From JBDHUJ01 sp039809105 (GTDB lineage: Bacteria; Patescibacteriota; Saccharimonadia; Saccharimonadales; UBA4665), in contig JBDHUJ010000027.1 of NCBI GenBank assembly GCA_039809105.1, positions 1 to 22,612 of the forward strand: a stretch of 22,612 nt of DNA, written 5' to 3'. Below the pieces are notes generated by a model, which saw only the letters and a list, made by a program, of their open reading frames with translations, made no database searches and had not been told where the DNA came from. How positions within the stretch are numbered: position 1 is the first letter of the stretch; the number at the start of each line of letters is the position of its first letter. Shown one piece after another: positions 15,416-21,949 of this stretch. Made by a program: the position numbers and the translations under genes.

Positions 15416-16261
15416 TTAGGGCTCTGGTGCGGTGTATGTGACAGGGTTAGAGCTGGCGGATGCAGTGCTGCCGTCGGAGCCGATGCTGATAATCTGGTAG
15501 GTGTACGGAGTATCGGCTGTAACGGAGTCGTCGAGATAGGTTGTACCCGAGTAATTGTCTTCCAGTGTTACGCCGCCACGTACTATCCGGTATGCGGTGG
15601 CGGACCCGTCGGCAGGTGCGCTCCAGCTTACCGATATCTCGGGCGTACTATCTGAGGCAGTGGCTACTACGTTTGTCGGCGGGCTGGCGGGCTGCACGGT
15701 CGTACCGGAACCTGGGCTCGGGTTTGAGCTTCCCTGCTGGGTTTGGCCGCTGTTGCCACTGGATGTACTACCGGTGTTGGCTGGCGGGGTGGTCGCTATG
15801 GCGTCGGTGCTCGGTTTGGTGCCGGGCGTGACGGTGGAAACGAAGTCGGCCGGAGGTGTGTTTTGCGTGTCGGCGTCGGTGTACACCTTGGCGACCACTT
15901 GATGCGTGCCGGGCTGGAGGCTCTTTTCGTCTATGCTGACAGTGAACGGTTCGCTGTAGGCTGCGCCGACCAACCGGTTGCTGACGTAGAACTCCACTTT
16001 TTGGACCTTGACGGTTTTCTTGGGCGTGACCGTGAACCTGACCTTACCCGGCAGCTTTTCCACTAGCGGCATAGCCAATGTATCGGCTGCGACTGCTGCC
16101 TGCTGTACCGGTTTGGCACTGGTGACCACTGGTGTCGTGGTGTGGGCGGTTTCGGCTACAGCGGTTTCTTCGGCGCGGTGTGTCGCGGCGTACCACACGC
16201 CGCCAACAACCGCTACTACGACCAGCGGTGGAAAGATACGGTTCGTCCAGCGGTGATTCAC
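15416..16261 (-). CDS. Membrane-anchored Ig-like/fibronectin III surface protein
   Basis: A 281-aa protein with a single membrane segment at about 10-25 and an extracellular remainder. Residues about 73-137 look like an Ig-like beta domain (KVQKVEFYVSNRLVGAAYSE ... SLQPGTHQVVAKVYTDAD). A low-complexity Thr/Ser/Gly/Pro linker (about 138-190) follows. Residues about 191-276 match a fibronectin type III domain (PPTNVVATASDSTPEISVSW, TAYRIVRGG, YTYQIISIGSDG). Such modules usually mediate adhesion or carbohydrate contact; a role in attachment to a host cell is inference. GTG at 16261 is chosen over GTG at 16270 because AAGGAG then sits 8 nt upstream. A terminator follows the stop. Confidence 0.82.
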   Translation of the reverse strand: MNHRWTNRIFPPLVVVAVVGGVWYAATHRAEETAVAETAHTTTPVVTSAKPVQQAAVAADTLAMPLVEKLPGKVRFTVTPKKTVKVQKVEFYVSNRLVGAAYSEPFTVSIDEKSLQPGTHQVVAKVYTDADTQNTPPADFVSTVTPGTKPSTDAIATTPPANTGSTSSGNSGQTQQGSSNPSPGSGTTVQPASPPTNVVATASDSTPEISVSWSAPADGSATAYRIVRGGVTLEDNYSGTTYLDDSVTADTPYTYQIISIGSDGSTASASSNPVTYTAPEP

Positions 16262-16349
16262 AACGCGCACTCCTTACGTACAATTATCTTCACTATACAT
16301 AAGCATACCTACTAGCACAAGCGCGCCACAGCAATAAATCTTACAGGAA

Positions 16350-17567
16350 CTACGTTCCTTGGGCTCCGAACTTAGGTATCGGAATAAGACGTTTTATAAT
16401 CAGCACGTATTGAGCAATCGCATTTTCTAGGCATGCCCACACTACATTATTTCCGGGAAACAGAGTAGATATGTTGGATTCTATAAACCCAACATAAGTT
16501 GCTAACCGTATAATCTTTACCCGTTTGACGACCCAGGTCTGTAGCCACTGCTGGTAAAATGTTGGCACGGCTTCGTAGCATTTTCGCAATTCATGAGAAT
16601 CGACGTAAAGTTTTTCGACAGTGACAACCGAAAGCCGGAGAATTTCCTGAGCTTGTGCAAATGTTTCTTTTGCAACTATACCTTTAAAAGCTTGCGGATT
16701 CGTTGCCCAATTCTCCTGAGGATTAAGCGTAGGCTTGGCAGCGTGCAGCTTCTGGGACTGCTTATTGTAAGTCGTGCAGCCAGTGTACTTGTGGTTTTTC
16801 AGTATAGCCCTAATGGTCGCTTCGTGCCATGTCCTTCCCATGGGGCTGGATATGTGACGGTGGTTAAGCCACCATGCAACTTCCTGCACGCTGTATGCCT
16901 TAAGCACGAATAAGTCAAAGATTTTCTGAACTACTTGTATCTCACGTTTATTGCCAGGGGCTAGTGTGACGCGCTGGTTGGCAATAACCTTGTGTTGCCC
17001 GGGTAATAGATCTTGTAAGTATTGCTTGTTTTCGTCCAAGAGGATACGCCGCAGGCCATAAGGGGCGCTTCCGCCTGCGCTATAGCCTTGTTGCGTAACC
17101 TTCATTTGACCACGCCATACTTTATCGCTCAGTTCGCGCGAATAGTTGCCCGAAGCTACCCGTTCTACGGCGTCAGTTAAGCTGTACATCAGCTCTTCGC
17201 CGGGGCGTGGGAAGCCACGTTTTATGTAGATGACAGGCTTGCTTTTCATAAAGCACCGGAACGCATATGCGCCTGCCTCGTCGGGGTTCTGGAATCTACC
17301 GAACCGGGAAACGTCCAACACTAGTACATAGTCGAATTGTACCGAGTCATTCTCTACCCAATCTTGCAATAGATTTTGGAACCCCTTTCTATGCGCTGTT
17401 AGGCCACTTACGCCGTCGTCGATACACTCACCGATTATCTCTATGCCGTTTTCGACTGCGAACTGTTCGACTTGCTCGCGCTGAATGGCAATAGAGTTCT
17501 CCTGCTTGTCTTCTGCGGAGTGGCGATAGTATGCCACAGCTTGTTTGGTTGTGTCTGACAAAATCAT
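16350..17567 (-). CDS. Large serine recombinase
   Basis: A 405-aa site-specific recombinase. The resolvase catalytic domain is at about 8-155: AYYRHSAEDKQENSIAIQRE with nucleophile Ser17 and Arg15, then DVSRFGRF (Arg88, Arg91) and NYSRELSDKVWRG. A Recombinase domain (PF07508-like) follows with QGYSAGGSAPYGLRR at about 159-173 and a second half ending near QENWATNPQAFKGIV. The protein stops soon after; I see no cysteine-rich zinc ribbon and only a short hydrophobic C-terminus, unlike many phage integrases of about 450-550 aa. It should cut and rejoin DNA through a 5'-phosphoserine link. The ATG overlaps the TGA of the parB-like gene (ATGA), so the two are translationally coupled. The sequence is more AT-rich than the chromosomal genes to the left, suggesting acquisition. 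Confidence 0.9.
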   Translation of the reverse strand: MILSDTTKQAVAYYRHSAEDKQENSIAIQREQVEQFAVENGIEIIGECIDDGVSGLTAHRKGFQNLLQDWVENDSVQFDYVLVLDVSRFGRFQNPDEAGAYAFRCFMKSKPVIYIKRGFPRPGEELMYSLTDAVERVASGNYSRELSDKVWRGQMKVTQQGYSAGGSAPYGLRRILLDENKQYLQDLLPGQHKVIANQRVTLAPGNKREIQVVQKIFDLFVLKAYSVQEVAWWLNHRHISSPMGRTWHEATIRAILKNHKYTGCTTYNKQSQKLHAAKPTLNPQENWATNPQAFKGIVAKETFAQAQEILRLSVVTVEKLYVDSHELRKCYEAVPTFYQQWLQTWVVKRVKIIRLATYVGFIESNISTLFPGNNVVWACLENAIAQYVLIIKRLIPIPKFGAQGT

Positions 17568-18436
17568 TCCTGCACTACCTTTTCGAGTAATACACAGAGT
17601 TCCCGAAGGCTTCGGAGCTCACTTTCAGAAAATTGCTTACGAGCGATGAGACGCCGCTGTGTAAACTCATATACTTGTTCCACGTGCAACGTAAAGCCGC
17701 TAATAAGCGTTTGTCTGGTAAGCTCGCGGACTTTCATGGCCGGCTTGTTCAGGAAGCTAGAGAGCTGAGCTTCAAACTGGCTAAAGCGTGTAAACACGCT
17801 TCCCAGGGCGGTCAGTTCCTTTGCATTGGCAATTGTTCCCGAGCGTATTTTCTCGAGAATTCTAACCATTACTTCCTCTGTCTCTATGCCACCCACACGT
17901 CGGAGCTTCGGGAGAAGCCGTGTCATGGCGTGCTGAAACGCTTCACTGAGCTTGTATTCGTGCCATAGCTCTAGGTGTGTCACATTTTGCTCGCGTAGGA
18001 GCATGACCTGTGCGACTGTCGTTTCCGAAAGGTGTACGAAATCTGCAAGCTGCTTTACGGTGCCAAAGCTGTGGGCGCTCCGGATGCGTTCCAGAGCCGT
18101 TGCTCGTTCTATGGGCCGCCAAGCGCGCCGATTGTTCTGCACTTCGTAGCGGACTGTTTCCAGCTCGGATTTGTGCAGTTTGTCCAGGACTATGCAGGGC
18201 AGTTCTTCTGCTCCCAGCTCCTTGGCGCAAAGAAATCGACGATGGCCATCTATAATCATGTAGGTACCAGGGTCGTTTTCCATGACGAGCAGCGGATTTT
18301 GAATGCCAATCGATTTTATGGATTGGCGAAGGCGGTTCCGGTCTCCCTCGACTGCATAGCCGCTTCGGGGTTGCTTTGGGTCTAGGTGGATTTGTTTGAC
18401 GGGCAAATTTTTGTATGTGCGTAAAGTACCTACCAT
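17564..18436 (-). CDS. ParB-like DNA-binding protein
   Basis: A 290-aa protein with a ParB/Srx N-terminal domain (LPVKQIHLDPKQPR at about 9-22 and the GHRR box in YMIIDGHRRFLCAKELGA near 60-75) and a helix-turn-helix region (FGTVKQLADFVHLSETTVAQVMLL, about 125-150). The C-terminal half (to 290) is helical and not recognised. Chromosomal ParB usually has GERR and longer conserved segments, so this is a divergent member, perhaps a specificity or control partner of the recombinase rather than a partition protein. The second ATG (18436) is preferred over the one at 18442 because AGGAGG is then 7 nt away. It is first of a two-gene unit with the recombinase. A parS-like 16-mer lies in its own coding sequence. 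Confidence 0.85.
   Translation of the reverse strand: MVGTLRTYKNLPVKQIHLDPKQPRSGYAVEGDRNRLRQSIKSIGIQNPLLVMENDPGTYMIIDGHRRFLCAKELGAEELPCIVLDKLHKSELETVRYEVQNNRRAWRPIERATALERIRSAHSFGTVKQLADFVHLSETTVAQVMLLREQNVTHLELWHEYKLSEAFQHAMTRLLPKLRRVGGIETEEVMVRILEKIRSGTIANAKELTALGSVFTRFSQFEAQLSSFLNKPAMKVRELTRQTLISGFTLHVEQVYEFTQRRLIARKQFSESELRSLRELCVLLEKVVQE
17676..17691. promoter_or_regulatory. parS-like site inside the parB-like gene
   Basis: TGTTCCACGTGCAACG fits the relaxed bacterial parS pattern TGTTNCACGTGNAACA at all but the last position, with the central CACGTG intact. It matches 13 of 16 bases of the strict TGTTTCACGTGAAACA. It falls in codons for LHVEQV of the parB-like gene. A chance match is possible, and the divergent ParB may not recognise it. 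Confidence 0.4.
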
Positions 18437-18529
18437 ACACATTCCTCCTTACTCTCGCATCATTCTCCTTCTACTCCCCAAACGCAATAGCTATGCCATA
18501 AAAATACAATTTCACAACAATCACATGGC

Positions 18530-18844
18530 TCAGGTCCGTGGTTCGAACCCCGTAAGCTCCACCAACACGATGGTCGGGGAGGCCGCGTCCGCCGCGCAGG
18601 CCCGGATGGCGCTCAGTGGGCCGTCGAGGCCAAGTGGTCGCTGCCACCGCCCGCGGATCGCGTCGAACATGGCGTTCAGCGCCGCCCGGTCGATGGCCTG
18701 CATCCGCTGCTCGGCGGCCTGGACGATAAGGCGACGCTGCAGCTCACGGCGCTGACGCTCGCGTTCCTCGTGGAGCGCCGCGAGCCACAGGCAGATGGCC
18801 GCCACGACCAGGAGGCCGAGCAGCACCAGGAGGGCGGTGATCAC
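18530..18844 (-). CDS. Small single-TM protein, actinobacterial-like
   Basis: A 104-aa frame starting with GTG at 18844. One strong membrane helix at the N-terminus (ITALLVLLGLLVVAAICLWL) is followed by a charged coiled-coil-like stretch (HEERERQRRELQRRL) and an alanine/arginine-rich tail. Third codon positions are almost all G or C, unlike the genes left of 18530. The last residues (VELTGFEPRT) are simply the reverse translation of the tRNA 3' end, so the natural C-terminus was probably altered by the junction at 18564. I do not recognise a family. It lies divergent to the 18869-19327 gene. Confidence 0.55.
   Translation of the reverse strand: MITALLVLLGLLVVAAICLWLAALHEERERQRRELQRRLIVQAAEQRMQAIDRAALNAMFDAIRGRWQRPLGLDGPLSAIRACAADAASPTIVLVELTGFEPRT
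18532..18564 (+). other. Orphan tRNA/tmRNA 3' end (candidate attachment site)
   Basis: AGGTC (a typical tRNA-Ala variable loop) is followed by GG-TTCGAAC-CCC, the acceptor strand AAGCTCC, discriminator A and CCA. The 3' part is what a tRNA-Ala or tmRNA 3' terminus looks like, but the 5' strand of the T-stem (CGTGG) does not pair with its partner (CCCGT), and no 5' part of a tRNA precedes it. Truncated tRNA 3' ends are the hallmark of integration sites. It lies exactly where AT-richer sequence to the left meets GC-rich sequence to the right. Confidence 0.6.
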
Positions 18845-18868
18845 GCCAGCCGTCCGAGGGCCCGGGCC

Positions 18869-19327
18869 GTGGCACTAACGCGGGCGTTATCCAGACCCGG
18901 TAACGCCTTTCGGGAGCGCTGTCGCGCCAACGGTGAATCGGCAACCGCTGTACGAACGGCAATTGTTGACCTACTGATCGGGCTGCGAGACTCGCTGGAT
19001 AACTTTGGGTCAGATGCTAGCCGAGCACGTGTGTTAGGAGTGCGTCAGGAGGTGCTTAGGCTAGTGGAGTCAAGCCACCAGACGGTCGAGCACTGGTTCG
19101 TAGTCACCCAGGCTTGCACGGATTCTGAGGACCTTGATTCTCATCTCGAGCATTACCTGGATGATTTTGTCCGCATTGCAGGCGAGCGGAAACAACTGCT
19201 TGAGGAGATTTTCGGCTCAGATCCAGGCTCGGAGAAAGTTGCCGCAATCGCGATTGGCGAGACGCTTTTTGGCGATGACCTCATTCAGCGCTGGTTGGAG
19301 CGCCAGAGGGGGTCTGCGGAGCCGTAA
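18869..19327 (+). CDS. Unknown acidic helical protein, about 152 aa
   Basis: The frame is open from further upstream but that part is antisense to the small membrane-protein gene, so the GTG at 18869 (VALTRALSRPGN) is the tentative start; there is no good Shine-Dalgarno. The remaining sequence looks coded: acidic, helical, no membrane segment (LLIGLRDSLDNFGSDASR, HLEHYLDDFVRIAGERKQLL, GDDLIQRWLERQRG). I do not recognise it. The stop overlaps the tail of a convergent 67-codon frame. Confidence 0.5.
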   Translation: MALTRALSRPGNAFRERCRANGESATAVRTAIVDLLIGLRDSLDNFGSDASRARVLGVRQEVLRLVESSHQTVEHWFVVTQACTDSEDLDSHLEHYLDDFVRIAGERKQLLEEIFGSDPGSEKVAAIAIGETLFGDDLIQRWLERQRGSAEP

Positions 19328-19484
19328 AGTCTTCGGGCAAGGAGAGTATATTCTTCGCAATGTTTCTGCCGTATCGTATGGAGAGAAGGGCGCCAGCAAG
19401 AGATTCTGCATCCGATAGAGGCCGCCATCCCAGTTCATTCGGAGGCGGGGCGTTGGGGTTTTCTGGGGTATATCGTTGGTTCAT
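19281..19484 (-). CDS. Possible small protein, 67 aa
   Basis: An ATG at 19484 opens 67 codons with a plausible composition: a polar Pro/Asn-rich start (MNQRYTPENPNAPPPNELGW), then a short amphipathic region (LSDAESLAGALLSIRYGRNI) and a Thr/Ser/Pro tail. There is no clear Shine-Dalgarno, and the last 47 nt are antisense to the 18869-19327 gene. The family is not recognised. Confidence 0.35.
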   Translation of the reverse strand: MNQRYTPENPNAPPPNELGWRPLSDAESLAGALLSIRYGRNIAKNILSLPEDFTAPQTPSGAPTSAE

Positions 19485-19904
19485 CGGAGTGGCGATTTGG
19501 TTATATGTATCGAATATACTACTTTGATCCCGGTATGGTCAAGAGCTAGTAATGGATCATTCGGAGGTTCCGGCGGGAAGTCCATTTAGGCTGCCCAATT
19601 GCTGAGGCATGGTTATAGCGGTTTGGTTTCACGTCCATGGAATTCCCGGTGTACCCGATAGGCCATAGGGCCACCGGTCGTTAGCTACCATGACTCGTAG
19701 CGTGACATGGTTCGAACCCGTCCGTCTTACTTCGTTGGTCCTGATCGACGGCATAACGAGCTTTCCCTGAGTGGCAGGTTGTATTTCGAAGGTGTCGGCC
19801 GTGCACTCAGGGAATAACGATGGACAGTCGACGGATCATCGCTCGGAGATTTTGTCGCTCGATGTGCTCGACCATACGATCGCCGCGCCACTCCGCGGGA
19901 ACGC
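19485..19904. other. Intergenic stretch without a supported gene
   Basis: No frame here has convincing composition. It contains a second tRNA-T-arm-like string TGGTTCGAACCC at 19708-19719, identical to 18539-18550 in the orphan tRNA end, and the inverted repeat at 19763-19814. Confidence 0.5.
19763..19814. repeat. 11-bp perfect inverted repeat
   Basis: TTCCCTGAGTG (19763-19773) and CACTCAGGGAA (19804-19814) are perfect complements separated by 30 nt. It lies downstream of the minus-strand gene ending at 19905. It could be an operator pair, a long-loop terminator or an element end; there is no T-run. Confidence 0.6.
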
Positions 19905-20816
19905 CTAGCCTTCGAACTCGACATTCATCGTCCGCCCAGGGACGTTCTTCGGGCTCCGGGTGATCGTGCCTGGGGGGTTGCTAGCGATGGGGTCGATGAC
20001 GCTGATGGCGGTGATGTCGACGTATCTGTAGTCCAAATCGACCTGGATGCCGCGTGTCGGTTGCTCTTGGCCGTCGACGGTGAACTGGACGAGTTCGAAG
20101 GCTTCGCGCGTCGAGGTGTCGACTCCCGGCCGCGGCGACAGGAACCAAGCCGAGGTGCTGCCGGGCTCGGCGGTGAGTTCCCGGTATTCCTGCTTGTCGG
20201 AGACGCACACGAAGTGCCTGGTGGCGTGCCGCGGGACGACGGTGTACTCGCAGCGCACCGTGACCGAGAACAGGCCGGTATGCGAACCAGAGGGAGCACC
20301 TGCGGTGCTCCCTCTACCCATGGGTAGAGGTGACAGGCGGATCTCGACGTTCAGGTCGTGCCAGCGTTCGGCGGCGCGGACAGCTTGGTCACGGATGTCG
20401 TCGTAGACCTCGGTGGCGAATCCGGTGTCGCCGAGCCGGGCTGCCAGCGCATTTCGGATGAGCTGGTCCTGTTGGTCGGCGGCCAGCAGCTTCATGTTGT
20501 CCGGGCTGGCGGTCAGCCCGTCGAGCACGGCCTGCACGATCGCCGGCGCTTTGTCCTCGACCGCGTGACCGATGCGTTCGGCATCGCGGGCCTCCTTGTC
20601 CTTGCCGTCGATGTAGGTGAAGGCCACGACGACCAAGCCCGTGGTGAAGAGCGCCATGGCGATGTTTTGGGTGACGGCTTCGTGCAGCCAATGCCAGCCA
20701 TGCGGCAGGTTCGGAACCGCACCCGCGACCAAGGCCAGCAGTCCAACGAATGTGAACAGCACTGCCAACAAGGCGACTTTGGTTGCGTAGAGTTGTTCGC
20801 GGACATTGCGCATCAC
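19905..20816 (-). CDS. Two-TM protein with large soluble domain, unknown
   Basis: A 303-aa actinobacterial-like protein. Two hydrophobic helices (about 14-33 and 48-68) flank a short loop with PNLPHGWHWLHE. A soluble domain follows, first helical (GHAVEDKAPAIVQAVLDGLT), then beta-rich with a repeated pattern of aromatic residues (SVTVRCEYTVVPRHATRHFV, GIQVDLDYRYVDITAISVID). Residues 163-176 (PLPMGRGSTAGAPS) are encoded exactly by a 42-bp double palindrome that looks inserted. The start is uncertain: GTG 20816 or ATG 20813 in this frame, but a better-supported start (ATG 20892 with AAGGTGG upstream) lies in the neighbouring frame, suggesting a one-base frameshift. It follows the 130-aa gene with a gap of about 110 nt, probably in one operon. 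No family is recognised. Confidence 0.7.
   Translation of the reverse strand: MMRNVREQLYATKVALLAVLFTFVGLLALVAGAVPNLPHGWHWLHEAVTQNIAMALFTTGLVVVAFTYIDGKDKEARDAERIGHAVEDKAPAIVQAVLDGLTASPDNMKLLAADQQDQLIRNALAARLGDTGFATEVYDDIRDQAVRAAERWHDLNVEIRLSPLPMGRGSTAGAPSGSHTGLFSVTVRCEYTVVPRHATRHFVCVSDKQEYRELTAEPGSTSAWFLSPRPGVDTSTREAFELVQFTVDGQEQPTRGIQVDLDYRYVDITAISVIDPIASNPPGTITRSPKNVPGRTMNVEFEG
20289..20330. repeat. 42-bp double palindrome inside a coding sequence
   Basis: Two perfect palindromes overlap. One is a 12-bp stem AGAGGGAGCACC / GGTGCTCCCTCT with a 3-nt loop (20289-20315). The other is the 20-bp perfect palindrome CCTCTACCCATGGGTAGAGG (20311-20330). Together they span 42 nt, exactly 14 codons of the 19905-20816 gene. 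Confidence 0.9.
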
Positions 20817-20927
20817 GCTTTTGCGCGATCCGTTTTAGGACCTCTTGGGTGCTAATCCGATCAAAGAACCCGGGTTGCGCAGTGGGAGGCATCTATTTTC
20901 CACCTTGATGGACGCTCGGACAGCGTA

Positions 20928-21320
20928 CTAGCCCTTTGGAGGTCTTGAGCCGTCGACCTCAAGATTCGTTCCGAGGCTCTTGAATGTCCGGCCGTCACGG
21001 GACCCAGATCTTTCTGTCTCAAGAACAAGCTCATACAGGTAGGAGATTCGTTCGACCACGTCATTTGGATCGCTCGAGGAGGTTGACGGAGAATTATGCT
21101 GCCGGGCTGGTGCATTCATGTCAGCGCCCACACCGGTATGAAGTTGAGTCGAGTCGATAGCCAGCTCGGTGAGACGCTTCACTGAGTCCCCGAGTTGTGC
21201 TGGCGCGGACTCCGGGGTTGGCACTTCGGCAAACTGCGGGGGCGGCAAGTCTAAGGTGTGGCCACATGCTGGTCGTCGTTCGTCTGCAGGATTGGTACTG
21301 GGTAGTTGCGCCGAACTCAT
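20928..21320 (-). CDS. Unknown protein, 130 aa
   Basis: The ATG at 21320 lies 2 nt after the stop of the upstream 40-aa frame, implying cotranscription. The first half is Pro/Ala-rich and probably disordered (NPADERRPACGH, LPPPQFAEVPTPESAPAQ). The second half has a helical segment (NDVVERISYLYELVLETERS) and a polar end (FKSLGTNLEVDGSRPPKG). There is no signal peptide or membrane segment. It precedes the two-TM protein gene. The family is not recognised. Confidence 0.55.
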   Translation of the reverse strand: MSSAQLPSTNPADERRPACGHTLDLPPPQFAEVPTPESAPAQLGDSVKRLTELAIDSTQLHTGVGADMNAPARQHNSPSTSSSDPNDVVERISYLYELVLETERSGSRDGRTFKSLGTNLEVDGSRPPKG

Positions 21321-21322
21321 AA

Positions 21323-21445
21323 CTACTCACAGTTAACACCATCACGGCAATCCTTGTCAATCGAGTAGTGCGGACAAGCGCCGCAGGGTCTGCTTCCGAG
21401 GCTCATTCCACCGCAGAAATTACAGCGTTGTAACTTGTCTATCAT
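21323..21445 (-). CDS. Small zinc-ribbon-like protein, 40 aa
   Basis: From ATG 21445 the frame encodes 40 residues with six cysteines and one histidine: CNFCGG, then PCGACPHYSIDKDC and a terminal C. Two CxxC knuckles of this kind usually bind one zinc. The frame is open upstream to 21610 without zinc-binding character, so the internal ATG is preferred; it overlaps the TGA of the 21442-21714 frame (ATGA). The stop is 2 nt before the next start. A nucleic-acid or protein adaptor role is only a guess. Confidence 0.5.
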   Translation of the reverse strand: MIDKLQRCNFCGGMSLGSRPCGACPHYSIDKDCRDGVNCE

Positions 21446-21714
21446 CGCGACTCCGTAGACGAGTCCGATGTAGGCGCGCCGTTGGAGCCGACCAAGCCGT
21501 CCGACGCATGATACGAGAAGGAGAAATCGGTCCCACAGGCGGGTGTGTAGGGACTTCGCTCGCTGCAAGCCGGCCCCGATCGGCAGCGTTCGGCACCAAT
21601 GCATGACCAAGCGTGACTGATACGAGTCTCCGCCTCAGTGCGCACGACATGAGCGACGGCCCGCATCTTCTGACCGATGCCGACGTAGTGATTGAAAGCC
21701 TCGTGTCGCAACAC
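21442..21714 (-). CDS. Possible protein, 90 aa, first in a small operon
   Basis: A GTG at 21714 opens 90 codons ending in a TGA that overlaps the ATG of the zinc-ribbon gene. Codons near the start end mostly in G or C, as in the rest of the block. The middle has four cysteines (CIGAERCRSGPAC, PACG). A plus-strand frame (21613-21984) overlaps it and looks nearly as plausible, so the strand is not settled. Confidence 0.3.
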   Translation of the reverse strand: MLRHEAFNHYVGIGQKMRAVAHVVRTEAETRISHAWSCIGAERCRSGPACSERSPYTPACGTDFSFSYHASDGLVGSNGAPTSDSSTESR

Positions 21715-21949
21715 GGTACAAATCTGGACGTTGATGGCGACCGTTCTCGTGATCAGCCTTTTTTCCGACCGGGGTTGGCGGACATTGAGTCCGTCCCCCC
21801 CTGGATCGAAGTTGCTGAAGCCGATAGCGCGAGCGTTTGGGGCATGAACCTCCTGTTAGGCATTCGAGATGAGCCGGCCCGGCAAACACAAAGGATACAC
21901 GCGTTGGCGGCCACCGACGCGTGGTCTGACGGGGTGACCGGCTTTTCGG

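Noticed and set aside
16345..16359. 6-bp hairpin over the recombinase stop codon as a terminator
   Set aside because: AGGAAC/GTTCCT with a 3-nt loop is short and has no T-run, so it is too weak to call.
17564..18436. Canonical chromosomal ParB of a parABS locus
   Set aside because: No parA neighbour, GHRR instead of the usual GERR, a divergent DNA-binding region, and coupling to a recombinase.
18450..18531. Complete tmRNA or tRNA gene ending at 18564
   Set aside because: No 5' acceptor strand, D-arm or tag frame can be found upstream, and the T-stem does not pair.
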